A stretch of DNA of 64,000 nucleotides from Roseiarcus sp963732155 (GTDB lineage: Bacteria > Pseudomonadota > Alphaproteobacteria > Rhizobiales > Beijerinckiaceae), in NCBI GenBank assembly GCA_963732155.1, contig CAVSYB010000013.1, positions 806,001-870,000 of the forward strand, read 5' to 3'. The translations under genes and the position numbers were made by a program. The stretch's first letter is position 1. Each line of letters begins with the position of its first letter. Shown here in pieces: positions 7,436-16,854 of the stretch. A model generated the notes under the pieces. The model searched no databases, was not told the DNA's origin, and saw only the letters and a list, made by a program, of their open reading frames with translations.

Positions 7436-9229
7436 CTATTGAGCGGAGCCTTCGCCCACAGTTTCGGCGGCCTTGGCGTTGGCGGACGGTTCGCGACTGA
7501 TCATCGCCTCGCCAAGCACCAGAAAATCCATGTTCGTGCGCAGGAAACAATCGAGCGCTTCGCCCGGCGTGCAAACGATCGGCTCGTTCTCATTGAACGA
7601 CGTGTTGAGGACCATCGGAACGCCGGTCAGGTCGCGGAACGCCGAGATGAGCGCGTGATAGCGCGGATTGGCCGATTGTTTGACAGTCTGCAGGCGACCG
7701 GATCCATCGACATGCGTGACCGCCGGGATCTGGGAGCGTTTCTCCTCGCGAATTTGGAACACCTGCATCATGAACGGGACTTCGTCGTCCTCTTCGAACC
7801 ATTCCGTCACGGCCTCCGACAATATGGACGGCGCAAACGGGCGGAAGGTCTCGCGACGTTTGATCTTGGCGTTCAAAATGCTTTTCATGTCAGCGCGGCG
7901 CGGATCGCAAACAATCGAGCGATTCCCGAGGGCGCGCGGGCCCCATTCCATCCGGCCCTGGAACCATCCGACGACGGCGCCATTGGCAATCAGCGTTGCC
8001 GTTCGACGACACAATTGCTGTTCGCTATCGATACGCTCGACCACGCAGCCCGCCCCTGAAATCCGCGCGGTTTGGTCTTCGAGCAGCTTCGCGACGGCGT
8101 GAGGCCCGAATTGCGGGCCCCAATAAGCATGATCCATCACAAATGAACGGCTGCCGCCAATCCTGTGCCAGACGGCGAAGGCCGCGCCGACCGCTCCGCC
8201 CGCGTCGCCCGCCGCCGGCTGAACATAGACCTTCTTGAATGGCGTCGTCCTTCGGATTTTTCCGTTGGCGACCGAATTCGCCGCGCAACCGCCGGCGAGC
8301 GAAATATTCGGAATCCCGTGGCGCTCATGGAGAATGTTCAAAAGGTTGAAAAACGCCTCCTCGTACATCGCTTGCGTCGATCGGGCGATGTCGCGATGGC
8401 GATCCTCGATCGGCTCGCCCTGGCGGCGGCGTGGACCAAGCAATTCTTCGAGCGCCGGGGTGAAAAGCTCTGCGAATTCCGGAGAGCCGCCGCTCCATTC
8501 GAAGGCGATTTTTTCCTTGTGATGACGGAAGAAGGACAGATCCAGCGCGAATCCGCCATCCGGCTTCGCTCTCACGATCCGCCGCATTTGGCTCATGTGC
8601 CGCGGCTCGCCATAAGGGGCGAGGCCCATGATCTTGTATTCGTCGCCGTAGTGGGGGAAGCCCAGATACTGCGTGACGGCTTGATAGAAGACGCCAAGCG
8701 AGTGCGGGAAGAGGACGCGTCCCTCGACGACGATGTCCGCGCCTCGCCCGACGCCCCAGGCGGCGCTCGCAAAATCGCCAAATCCGTCGACGGAGACGAC
8801 GACGGCGTCTCTGAAAGGCCCGACGTGGAAGGCCGACGATAGATGGGCGAAGTGATGCTCGACGTGGTTGATTTCGCCTTTGAAGGTCGAGCCTGGAAAG
8901 ACCCTCGCCAGAAACCGCGGGATTCCTGCACGCGATTGGCGGTTGCGCAGACGCTCGAGAATCAGCGAAGGTCTCGGGCGTTCGCTTGCGAGGTAACGCA
9001 ACTTACCGATGAGATTTACGCGGCTGTCCTGATTCACCGCGATCCGATCGATCGCCTCCAGCGGCAGGTCGGCTTCTGTCAGGCAATAGCGGATGGCCTC
9101 GATCGGAAAGCCCGCCCAATGCTTGACGCGGCGGAAACGTTCTTCCTCCGCGGCCGCGATCAACCGGCCGTCGTTGACAATCGCCGCGGACGCGTCGCCA
9201 TGAAATACATTGAGGCCCAAGACAATCAT
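7436..9229 (-). CDS. Carbamoyltransferase, NodU/CmcH/TobZ family
   Basis: A 597-residue O-carbamoyltransferase of the type that makes carbamoyl-adenylate from carbamoyl phosphate and ATP and transfers the carbamoyl group to a sugar hydroxyl. The N-terminal Kae1-like domain opens MIVLGLNVFHGDASAAIV and carries the metal-binding His cluster VEHHFAHLSSAF near residue 120, then SVDGFGD. The C-terminal YrdC-like part shows GWFQGRMEWGPRALGNRSI and the end segment LNTSFNENEPIV. The start at 9229 fits because AAGGCGGC precedes the ATG and family alignment begins there; an in-frame ATG at 9250 is less likely. It lies downstream of the GT4/GT2 pair and presumably decorates the same glycan. Confidence 0.92.
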   Translation of the reverse strand: MIVLGLNVFHGDASAAIVNDGRLIAAAEEERFRRVKHWAGFPIEAIRYCLTEADLPLEAIDRIAVNQDSRVNLIGKLRYLASERPRPSLILERLRNRQSRAGIPRFLARVFPGSTFKGEINHVEHHFAHLSSAFHVGPFRDAVVVSVDGFGDFASAAWGVGRGADIVVEGRVLFPHSLGVFYQAVTQYLGFPHYGDEYKIMGLAPYGEPRHMSQMRRIVRAKPDGGFALDLSFFRHHKEKIAFEWSGGSPEFAELFTPALEELLGPRRRQGEPIEDRHRDIARSTQAMYEEAFFNLLNILHERHGIPNISLAGGCAANSVANGKIRRTTPFKKVYVQPAAGDAGGAVGAAFAVWHRIGGSRSFVMDHAYWGPQFGPHAVAKLLEDQTARISGAGCVVERIDSEQQLCRRTATLIANGAVVGWFQGRMEWGPRALGNRSIVCDPRRADMKSILNAKIKRRETFRPFAPSILSEAVTEWFEEDDEVPFMMQVFQIREEKRSQIPAVTHVDGSGRLQTVKQSANPRYHALISAFRDLTGVPMVLNTSFNENEPIVCTPGEALDCFLRTNMDFLVLGEAMISREPSANAKAAETVGEGSAQ

Positions 9230-9336
9230 GCCGCCTTCTCGATTGTGCATTGACGCTTTCGCTTGGACCCGCCGGCGTCCCGATGGCGCGCAAGCGTCGT
9301 CGCCATCGTCGATCGCGCGGACCCGCTCTCGCGTAT

Positions 9337-10128
9337 CTACAGGCCGAAGCCCTTGCTCCTGAGGCGCCGTTCCACAATCTCCAGCGCGATCAACAACTCG
9401 GCCAGCGTCCGTTGCATCACGTAGAACCACCCCGGCCAACCGTCCAGCAGGCAGCGTTTGGCGAGCAGCGTGTACAGGAACACCAGGATGGGGGCCGGCC
9501 AGGCCATCAGGCGAATTCGGTCCGACGCGCGCAAGCTGCCGCCGGCTGAGCCGAGGAGATGCTCGGCTTCCAGCGACGCATATTTCTGTTGCGACGTGAA
9601 CCATCGCCGAAACGGCTTGTGGTCGTCGTGATCGAGCTTGTGCATCAGATCGACGATCCCCCCGTCGATCACAACACGCTGTGTATGCCCGACCTGGACA
9701 TAGTGCGCTCGCTCGCGGCGAAACAAGGCGACGATCGGCGGATACAGATTCGCCGCCAGCGGTTTCCCATAGACGCAGTAGCGAAACGACATGCGGTAGC
9801 CGGCAATCGTTGCTGGCGGCGACAATCGAGATATCTCTAGGGTCAACGCTTCCGGCAGCAAATAGTCCGCGTCGAGGGCGAGAATCCATGGGCGTCCAAT
9901 TCCACACGCCTCAAGGCCGAAGTTCCATTGAGCGGCATGATTGTCGAACCGCCGCCGCACCATCCGGGTATTGTGGTAGCCGCCGATGATGCTCTCGGTC
10001 TCGTCCGTGCTGCCGCTGTCCACGACGACGACCTCGGGAAACGCCTTGAGCGCATCGAGGGTCCTGGCGATATTGGACGCTTCGTCCCAGGTCAGTATTA
10101 CGACTCCGATTTCGTCAAGGAAGCTCAT
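9337..10128 (-). CDS. Glycosyltransferase family 2
   Basis: A 263-residue GT-A fold glycosyltransferase of the WaaE/KdtX-like type. The N-terminal VVILTWDEASNIARTLDAL and VVVDSGSTDET are the nucleotide-sugar binding strands, and LALDADYLLP near residue 90 carries the metal-binding acidic motif. The C-terminal half is basic with one hydrophobic stretch (ILVFLYTLLAKRCLL), which suggests membrane association. Its ATG overlaps the stop of the preceding GT4 gene in an ATGA arrangement (10125-10128), so the two are probably translationally coupled. Donor and acceptor cannot be told from sequence. Confidence 0.9.
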   Translation of the reverse strand: MSFLDEIGVVILTWDEASNIARTLDALKAFPEVVVVDSGSTDETESIIGGYHNTRMVRRRFDNHAAQWNFGLEACGIGRPWILALDADYLLPEALTLEISRLSPPATIAGYRMSFRYCVYGKPLAANLYPPIVALFRRERAHYVQVGHTQRVVIDGGIVDLMHKLDHDDHKPFRRWFTSQQKYASLEAEHLLGSAGGSLRASDRIRLMAWPAPILVFLYTLLAKRCLLDGWPGWFYVMQRTLAELLIALEIVERRLRSKGFGL

Positions 10129-11330
10129 GCTGCGCGCGGCGCCTTGAGCGAAGCGACACTCTGATAAAGATCGATCAATCGGCGCGCCATGGCGGGCGTC
10201 GAATAGGCGCTGAGCGCGAATTCGCGCGCCCGTTCACCCATCGCCTTACGCGCGCCCTCGTCGCGGAGCGCGTCGCTGATGGCTTTCGCCAGCGCTTGAG
10301 CCCCCGGTTCGGCCACCACCGCTCCGCCGGCCTCCGCGGCTTCGCGGGCGATCGCGACGCCGGGGCTCAACACGCATGGCAGGCCAGCAAGCATGGCCTC
10401 GACAGCCGCGATGCCGAAGTTTTCCGAGAACGACGGCAACACGAAAAGGTCGGCCGCGGCGAAGGCGGCGGCCTTCCGCGCACCCTCGACATGGCCGAGC
10501 CAGAGAACAAGATCGCCAATCCCCGCCGCCCGCGTTCGCGCCTTCAGACGATCCACGTAGGCGCTGTCGCCATCGCCAGCGACGAGCAGCGAGCTTCCCG
10601 CCTTCAATTCGTCCGAGCACGCCAGAGCATCGATCAGCGCCTCGACATTCTTCTTCGGGTCGAGCCGCGACAGAAAAAGAATTGTTCGGCGCCCCCGCAA
10701 TATCGGACTGGCCTCGCGCAGGTTCAATGACAAGGTCTGAGGCTCCTGCTCGACCCCCAGCGGGATGACCACGCCGCGAAACGTGAGACCCAGGCCTTCA
10801 GCTTCCACCATCTCCATGCGGCTGGTGAAGTGGACGGCGGAGGCCGCGCGCAGGTTGGGTCCCTCAATGACCGCAATCGACAGCCGTTTGAGCCCGCGCC
10901 GACGTTGACTGGTGCCCCACGCGCTCAACGCGCCCAGTGGCCGGATGACATAAGGAACCCGCAATCCCCGCGCGATCCAGGCTGCGATGGTCGAGGAGAA
11001 CGAGAACAGCGCATGAATGTGCACCACGTCATGCGAGCGTATTTCTCGTACCAAATAGGGAACCAGGCCCGGCGCCACCTTGTACCAGTCCGTCCACTTG
11101 CGGGCATACACGCGCGACGCCCCGTTTGCGGCCGCCGCCAACGGCGTCCAGGCCACCCCCGCGCAGACCGGGTTATCATCGCTTGTCAGGGTCGTGACCC
11201 GGACGCCGGCCTCGCTCAGAGCGCGTTCCATCGATGCAATCGCCCGGCCCGGGCCGCCATCGGCCATCGCGACGGATGGAATGACATGCAGCACTCGCAA
11301 TGAGGTCAACGGCCAGGGGTCCTCACCCAT
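10125..11330 (-). CDS. Glycosyltransferase family 4
   Basis: A 401-residue GT-B glycosyltransferase. The N-terminal acceptor domain opens LRVLHVIPSVAMADGGPGRA. The donor-binding C-terminal half shows ILFLSRLDPKKN near residue 220 and the EX7E-type motif in LPSFSENFGIAAVEAML near residue 310, with both glutamates kept. The ATG at 11330 is preferred because it puts the family's first strand near the N-terminus; an in-frame ATG at 11411 would add an unlikely Arg/Pro-rich extension. It is coupled by ATGA overlap to the downstream GT2 gene. Confidence 0.9.
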   Translation of the reverse strand: MGEDPWPLTSLRVLHVIPSVAMADGGPGRAIASMERALSEAGVRVTTLTSDDNPVCAGVAWTPLAAAANGASRVYARKWTDWYKVAPGLVPYLVREIRSHDVVHIHALFSFSSTIAAWIARGLRVPYVIRPLGALSAWGTSQRRRGLKRLSIAVIEGPNLRAASAVHFTSRMEMVEAEGLGLTFRGVVIPLGVEQEPQTLSLNLREASPILRGRRTILFLSRLDPKKNVEALIDALACSDELKAGSSLLVAGDGDSAYVDRLKARTRAAGIGDLVLWLGHVEGARKAAAFAAADLFVLPSFSENFGIAAVEAMLAGLPCVLSPGVAIAREAAEAGGAVVAEPGAQALAKAISDALRDEGARKAMGERAREFALSAYSTPAMARRLIDLYQSVASLKAPRAA

Positions 11331-11525
11331 AACGGCGGCAATTCTCCGGCCGGGGCGGTTTGGCTTGCGCGGGGGCCGCTCGGACGAGGCTTGGGGCCGG
11401 TGAAATTTCATTCTCTGGGCGGAGCCACATCGCTTCGCCGGTCAAATCAGACGCAACCCTGCTCAGGTCGACGCGGCTCGCTGTTCCAGCAAACCAGCCA
11501 TGCGCGCCATCGTCCAAACTTTGGA

Positions 11526-12959
11526 TCACGCTTTCCTGACTCTAACGTCCCCGTGCGCCCGGAAATTTCCGTCGGTTGCCCTTACCCAGGGGCAGAAGCG
11601 CGGCGCCACCAGGGAGGCGAACACCAACGCGGCGAGCAACGCGACGATCACGCCGCCGAAAGTCTTGGTGATGCTGCTGCCCAATTCAAATCCGCTGTAG
11701 AGGATCGCCGACGACATCCCCATCCCCAGCAGGCCACGCGAGGTGGGCCAATCGAGAAGGCGCCGGTAGATCTGCCCATAGAAGAAGCCAAGCAGAGAGA
11801 TCGGCGCCATCATGCCGGCGATCCCAAAATCGATGTAGCTTTCTCCGATGTAGCCAATGCTGATGGACGTGGCTTCGGAGATCCCCACAATTCCGCCCGT
11901 GTAGAGATTGGTCCGCTGCGTGTCGCTGATGATGGTCTTGTCGGGAAAGAGAAGCCGCGGCGTGAACGGCCGGGCCAAAGCATCTCCCCAGATCGCTCCG
12001 CCCTCGTAGGGTAGGTATTCCGGCACAACGTTGAGGACTACGCCAAAGAATTCCACGTAGGAAAGACGACGCAGCATCTGGTCGGCGGCGCCGCTCAACG
12101 CGTTAAGGTCGAGCTGCTCGACCAATTCGTAGAGCTTTTCCAGACGCTGTTCATAGCCGATCGTGACGACTTGCGCCGCCGCGCCCCCTGAGACGATGCT
12201 CCGATATTCGGTCTTGACCGCGGTCCAGGCGATCCCCAGCGTCAGCAGCAGCGCGCTCAAGGCGCCCAAGCCGAGCAGGCGCGACGCGGACATCCTGACG
12301 CCGGACGCAATGGCCGCAAACAAAGCGAAAAAGATCCCGGTCTTGAAATCGGAGAAATAGCCGCCGATTCCCTGCGCCAGCTCCAAGGCGAACGCGCCGA
12401 TGAAATATGGGGCGCCGCGGCGACCGGCGAACGCCGCATAGGCGAGCATATAGAATAACGCCCACTTTATGGAGGCCAGCGCCAACAGCGGCTGCGACAG
12501 ATCCGGAACGACATACGCGAAACTCAGAGCGACAAAGGCGGCCCCCGCGCTACAGAGGTACAGCCAGAACCATTGCGCCATTGAACCGGCTGCCGCCACC
12601 GAACGAGCGGCGGCGCTGTGTTCCGCGCTCTGCGCGCCCGCGCCCAGACGCATCCCGGCAGCCAGGAACAGCAGCCCTGTCAGCGTCAGCCAGATGGCCC
12701 GTTCCGTTTCCCCGCCGACCCGCGAATACTCGGCAACGCCGATGCCGAGCCAGGTGGCGTGGAATACGGCGACCGAGGCCTGCAGCCACTGGAAGCCGAA
12801 AATGAATAACAGAATCGGCGTTTCACCCGGCCGCCACAGCAGCGCGCTGCCAGCAACGAGGGTCACCACCGACGCCAGCGCCGTCCAGGTGTTGGGGCCG
12901 ACGCCGCCGAACAGGAAGATCAGGACCGCGGCCGGCAACACCCCCGGCGGAAGCTTCAT
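11526..12959 (-). CDS. Putative Wzy-like polysaccharide polymerase (multi-pass membrane protein)
   Basis: A 477-residue, very hydrophobic protein with roughly a dozen predicted membrane segments and one large loop around residues 255-350. The loop contains ARPFTPRLLFPDKT and is followed by SIGYIGESYIDFGIAGM, the kind of E-x-Y-x-D/N-F-G segment seen in O-antigen polysaccharide polymerases. Such proteins join lipid-linked repeat units at the periplasmic face of the inner membrane. Family assignment is by topology and this segment only, because Wzy proteins share little sequence. It sits among glycosyltransferase genes on the same strand. MKLPPG is taken as the start. Confidence 0.75.
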   Translation of the reverse strand: MKLPPGVLPAAVLIFLFGGVGPNTWTALASVVTLVAGSALLWRPGETPILLFIFGFQWLQASVAVFHATWLGIGVAEYSRVGGETERAIWLTLTGLLFLAAGMRLGAGAQSAEHSAAARSVAAAGSMAQWFWLYLCSAGAAFVALSFAYVVPDLSQPLLALASIKWALFYMLAYAAFAGRRGAPYFIGAFALELAQGIGGYFSDFKTGIFFALFAAIASGVRMSASRLLGLGALSALLLTLGIAWTAVKTEYRSIVSGGAAAQVVTIGYEQRLEKLYELVEQLDLNALSGAADQMLRRLSYVEFFGVVLNVVPEYLPYEGGAIWGDALARPFTPRLLFPDKTIISDTQRTNLYTGGIVGISEATSISIGYIGESYIDFGIAGMMAPISLLGFFYGQIYRRLLDWPTSRGLLGMGMSSAILYSGFELGSSITKTFGGVIVALLAALVFASLVAPRFCPWVRATDGNFRAHGDVRVRKA

Positions 12960-13270
12960 CGAACGGCTTCCGCTGCGGGGGGATGGAAATGGAGCGTCGA
13001 CAAATCCGACATGGACAGAAATTTATCCTGGCGAAGACAAGCGGCGTTTCGCCACAACGCCAGCGCCAGAGACTGTCGCGTCAACGTCCGGCGGGGTCAT
13101 CGGATCACTCCATCCACGCAATCGGCGGGCAGGCGATGGGCGCGGACACCGGCGGATTTCAAACCCCTGCGGCCTCGACAGGCGTCGGTGGCTGATATGG
13201 CGGAGCCAGATCGCGAGCGAAACGACGGATGCCGGGACGGCCCATTTGTCCAGTCGTGCGCGGAAATCGC
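12960..13270. other. Gap between polymerase and GT4 genes, possible coding remnant
   Basis: This 311-base gap has no recognisable gene. A minus-strand frame beginning MSDFRARLDKWAVPASVVS overlaps the stop of the upstream GT4 gene in an ATGA arrangement (13271-13274) and runs 83 codons to 13023. Its first 30 residues look protein-like but the rest is Arg/Pro-rich. It may be a small coupled gene or the start of a decayed one. Confidence 0.3.
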
Positions 13271-14455
13271 TCATGGGGCGAAGCCGACGCCGGTTTCCGC
13301 ACCGTTCGCACAGACGAAATTCAGCGCGTCCGCAATCCCCGACGCAGCGGACTTCAGGTTAAACCGCTCCGAAGTTCGCTCGATGCAATCCCCTTGTCGC
13401 GGATTGTCGATGATCTCGAGTATTGCGACGCTCAGTTTTTGAACGTCGCCGACCGGATGCGTCAGCCCCGCCCCGGTACCCGACGCCAGATCGGGCGCGC
13501 ATCCACAGGCGTTGGACACAATGATCGGCCGTCCACAGGCGAGCGCCTCGTTGGCGACAAGCCCCCAGGTTTCGCGGGCGTCCGAGGGCAGCACGAGGCA
13601 GTCGGCGGCGGCATAGGCGGCGGGCATTTCCGTCTGGTTGCAGAAGCCCAGAAGATGAAGCGGAACTCCCGCCGCCGCCGCCGCCTTCATCATCGACGAC
13701 CTGAGCTCGCCGTCTCCTGCGACCATCACTTCGACATTGCGGCCGCCCGCGCGCGACTGCGCCGCCGCGGCGATCAGGTCGAGCGGCCGCTTGGAGGGGA
13801 CAAGCTTGCCTGCAAACAGCAAGACCTTCGCCTGGGGCGCGATCCCATGCATGGCGCGCAAACTTCGTCTCGCATCCGGAGTGGCGCGAGCCGCAAACCA
13901 CGCGGTGTCGACGCAGTGCGGCGAAAAAAACAGCCGCTCGGCCGGATAGCCGTAGTTCTCATAATACGAGCGCGATCGCCGCCCCACATAGAGCGTCGCA
14001 TCGAACAAGCGCAGGAGCGGCGGATAGGCCAGCGACTTCACGATCCGTTTGATGTTGGAGCGCGGCGTCTCCAGATGGCTGTCGCCCCGCGCCAGCACAG
14101 GAATTCTGAGGCGTTTGGCCGCCCAAATCGTTTGCCAATAGGTCTTCAGATGCCATCCCATCACCAGGACCGCGTCGAACCGCCCGCCGCGCAGTCGCTC
14201 GCCGATCTCCGGAGTGTCGCAGCCGGAGAACTGGCCCGGCCTGGGCGTTCGAGAATGATTCGTCAGGAACTGCGACGCGTAACCAGCCGTCAGGTCAATG
14301 TCCCATTCGAACGCCGTGCCGAACCCGGCGTTCGCCTGATCCCGCGACGTCGCGCGACAGGCGAAGAAAACCGTCGAATCCAGCCCGGTTGCGAGCTCTC
14401 GAAAGAGCGGGGCCTGATACTGGATCGGGTGCGAAGTGACGACGGCTAGGCGCAT
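13271..14455 (-). CDS. Glycosyltransferase family 4
   Basis: A 394-residue GT-B glycosyltransferase. It begins MRLAVVTSHPIQYQAPLFRE, the usual opening of family 4 enzymes that work on surface polysaccharides. The donor-site half contains VLLFAGKLVPSKRPLDL near residue 195 and LPSDARETWGLVANEALACG near residue 285, keeping the EX7E glutamates. The last 60 residues (GAGLTHPVGDVQKL onward) are normal for the family. It is minus strand, 223 bases after the previous glycosyltransferase gene. Sugar specificity is unknown. Confidence 0.9.
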   Translation of the reverse strand: MRLAVVTSHPIQYQAPLFRELATGLDSTVFFACRATSRDQANAGFGTAFEWDIDLTAGYASQFLTNHSRTPRPGQFSGCDTPEIGERLRGGRFDAVLVMGWHLKTYWQTIWAAKRLRIPVLARGDSHLETPRSNIKRIVKSLAYPPLLRLFDATLYVGRRSRSYYENYGYPAERLFFSPHCVDTAWFAARATPDARRSLRAMHGIAPQAKVLLFAGKLVPSKRPLDLIAAAAQSRAGGRNVEVMVAGDGELRSSMMKAAAAAGVPLHLLGFCNQTEMPAAYAAADCLVLPSDARETWGLVANEALACGRPIIVSNACGCAPDLASGTGAGLTHPVGDVQKLSVAILEIIDNPRQGDCIERTSERFNLKSAASGIADALNFVCANGAETGVGFAP

Positions 14456-14582
14456 GAAATCGGATCGAGGCGCTCATGGCGGGGCGGGCCGGGGGAGCCA
14501 ACGGCGGGGATAACGATTCCCGAGATGACGAGGAAAGCCTCCAATCCAGCCGCGCGGGCGCTGCCGTCGACTCGAACCAATA

Positions 14583-14678
14583 TCAGCCATACGCCTTGGT
14601 GAAGTGGGGCGTGGCGACCGCGAGCGAGGTCAGTCCGCGCATGCATTCGGCGATCGGGTCGTCGGCCGTTCGTGTGAG
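14583..14678 (-). pseudogene. Coding-like 31-codon fragment after a TGA stop
   Basis: Directly after the TGA of the GT4-like gene at 14679-15962, the same frame stays open for 31 codons (LTRTADDPIAECMRGLTSLA onward) and closes with TGA at 14583-14585. Third positions are mostly G/C and the composition is protein-like, unlike the overlapping alternative frames. It could be a lost C-terminal extension or the tail of a deleted gene. No family was recognised. Confidence 0.2.
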
Positions 14679-15962
14679 TCACGTCAATTTGTCGAGAATG
14701 TCGCCGAATCGGCGCGCCGTCTCGCGCGCTTCATACGGCGCGTAAAGGCCCGGATCAGGCGCACCCAGGGATGCGGGCGCAGTCACCACCCTATGCAACG
14801 CCTCGCTCAGCGGCCCTTCGAGCGCGGCCAACTCCTGCGCATCGGAAAATGCGAGTGCGACGCCGCCTCCGACGGTCGATAAAATATTATGTGCGCTGCT
14901 TGCGCGGTGAAAAATTGACAGGAACGGCCGGCCGGACATGAGGCCCGGGTAGATCTTCGAGGCGGTGTAGTGCGGCTCGTCCGAGCCGATCAACAGAAGG
15001 GCGTTTGAGCGGGCCAGCACGTTGAGCGCGCGCAGATAGGGCAACCGTTGCGGAATCTCCCGCACGAATTCGGCGACGCCCTCGGCTTCAGCCAGCGGAC
15101 GGACGCGATAGGTCCTGAAATCACTGGGTTGGTTGCTTGTGCCGATGAAGTTGAATCTCATCCGCGCGGCCAATGAGGGGCGCTCCGAGCGCAATCGCAG
15201 AAAAGAGCGGAACAGCGCGCGAACCAATTCGCCGGAGCGCGGCATGAAGGCGCCGACGAACGAAAGATTGATGAACCGCCCGTCAAGATCCATCGAACCT
15301 TCGGCAGCCGGAAGCTTCCGCATCGCCGCAAAATCGTTGGGATCGCCGCCAATCGGGATACTCGCCATTCGCCGCAGGTCGAGCCAGGAATAGCGCGCGG
15401 CCATCTCGGCATTCTGCGTGTCGGAGACCGAAGTCACGAAGTCCGCGCCGCGCAGCGCGCGCGGTTCGAGAGTCCTCGCCAACCGATGGGAAAGGCCCGC
15501 TTTCGAATTCCAAGGCTCGCTCGCCCCCCACGCCGAAACCCAAGGATCCTGAAAATCGAGAATCAGGGGAACGGCGAAATCCCGCTTGATACGGGGTGCG
15601 AGCAGCATCGGATAGAACGGAGAGCCGGTGATCAGGACGGCGTCGACCTTGCGTGATGTGAGCGCTCGAAACAACGCCGCTTGAAGAGGACGCCACGCCC
15701 GCAAGCTGATTTCCCCCAGTCCGATCGTGCGCGTCAGGCGCGGAGAAACCGCTCGGACTTTAATGATCTCAACGGTATCGGGCACAAGAGCCGCCAGCCC
15801 CGGATCGAGCTTCTCCTCATGAAAAACCTCGTCGACGCAGAACACGATCGGCGTCCACCCCGCCGAGGGAAGGTGGGTCGCCAAATGCCTCGCGCGATGA
15901 ACGCCCGCCAGCGTGCTCGGGGGAAAATAGGGCGAGACGATGGCGACGCTCCTTGCGTTCAT
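14679..15962 (-). CDS. Glycosyltransferase family 4-like protein
   Basis: A 427-residue glycosyltransferase-like protein opening SVAIVSPYFPPSTLAGVHRA, the typical start of a group of GT4-like enzymes in exopolysaccharide loci. LILDFQDPWVSAWG near residue 135 and SVSDTQNAEMAARY near residue 190 are characteristic of that group. The classical EX7E motif is not obvious; the region LLLIGSDEPHYTASKIYPGL near residue 320 takes its place. The start codon overlaps the stop of the broken FkbM gene (ATGA at 15959-15962), so its translation was probably coupled to that gene before it decayed. Confidence 0.82.
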   Translation of the reverse strand: MNARSVAIVSPYFPPSTLAGVHRARHLATHLPSAGWTPIVFCVDEVFHEEKLDPGLAALVPDTVEIIKVRAVSPRLTRTIGLGEISLRAWRPLQAALFRALTSRKVDAVLITGSPFYPMLLAPRIKRDFAVPLILDFQDPWVSAWGASEPWNSKAGLSHRLARTLEPRALRGADFVTSVSDTQNAEMAARYSWLDLRRMASIPIGGDPNDFAAMRKLPAAEGSMDLDGRFINLSFVGAFMPRSGELVRALFRSFLRLRSERPSLAARMRFNFIGTSNQPSDFRTYRVRPLAEAEGVAEFVREIPQRLPYLRALNVLARSNALLLIGSDEPHYTASKIYPGLMSGRPFLSIFHRASSAHNILSTVGGGVALAFSDAQELAALEGPLSEALHRVVTAPASLGAPDPGLYAPYEARETARRFGDILDKLT

Positions 15963-16770
15963 CCATCAACTCGCCGCTTCTCGAATATGGTCCCTTCGAA
16001 CGTCGGTTCAGTAGCTTCGCCGCCATCGGGATGGCGACCTGAGTAGCCGAGCGCGTCGAGGAGCTGCACCCATCCGACGGGCGATGTCCCCAGCGAGCGC
16101 ATGGCGTCCGGGTGAACCGCTATGATCAGCGCCGGCGATGCTCTCGACAGAGTTGCTGGCGCGCCCCTCACGGAGAGCAGCCCAGCGCCTTCCACATCGA
16201 TCTTGATGAGGTCGGGGGAACGACCGCGACAGATTGAATCGATGGACGTCATGCGGACTCTCTCCTCGTGTCCGCCGACATCATAGGCGATCGAATTGGC
16301 AGAGGCTCCAGATCAAACGGATCCTGTCTGAACGTAAATTCGATCTCGCCCTCTGCTTCGCCTACCGCAGCTTCTATCACGCTTACGTTGTGGCGCTCGC
16401 TCCAAACGAGGTGGGTGCGCAACAGGCGAGCGTTCGCAGGAGACGGCTCCACCGCCATCACGTGACCGGCTTCTCTGACCCGATCAGCGAACCGCAACGT
16501 ATGGATTCCAACATGCGCCCCGACGTCTATGACCGTTATGCCGGGTTTTAGACGCTGATCCTAGACGCCGCTCAGGACCAGTTCGCACTCGCCTGGCCGC
16601 ATGCCAGCCAGGCGCGGGGCCAAACTCTTCTGAATTTTGCCGAGAAGCGCGACTCGAATTCCCCGCGGATGCAGGGCGTCGAGTACAGCATGGTATCGAT
16701 CTCTCAATACAGAATGGCTGAGCCAGAGGCCGGCGGAGGGGCCACGCATACGGCGTAGAACATCCGACAT
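15959..16770 (-). pseudogene. Broken FkbM-family methyltransferase
   Basis: One FkbM methyltransferase can be reconstructed across three open segments. The first (MSDVLRRMRG to LVLSGV, 16770-16564) ends at an in-frame TAG (16561-16563). The same frame then continues DQRLKPGITVIDVGAHVGI, the SAM-binding motif, through AVEPSPANARLL to DPFDL. A one-base loss near 16308-16309 then shifts frame; restoring one G gives GASANSIAYDVGGHEERV and SPDLIKIDVEG to the end at 15959. Intact FkbM enzymes O-methylate sugars. The usual DVEGxE glutamate is also Gly here. Two independent lesions plus this substitution point to real decay rather than a single sequencing error. It sat between two glycosyltransferase genes, coupled to the downstream one. 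Confidence 0.85.
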
Positions 16771-16854
16771 GGTCGTTCTGATCTTGAATGCGAGGGCGTC
16801 GAATGCTGAAATACAGTCGGCGGCCGGCAGCCCGGGCTTGCCGCTTCTTATGTG

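Noticed and set aside
16249..16497. Two adjacent short FkbM genes with an ATGA overlap
   Set aside because: The upstream sequence carries the start of the same domain across a TAG, and one restored base joins both pieces into a single conserved domain, so this is one broken gene rather than two coupled ones.
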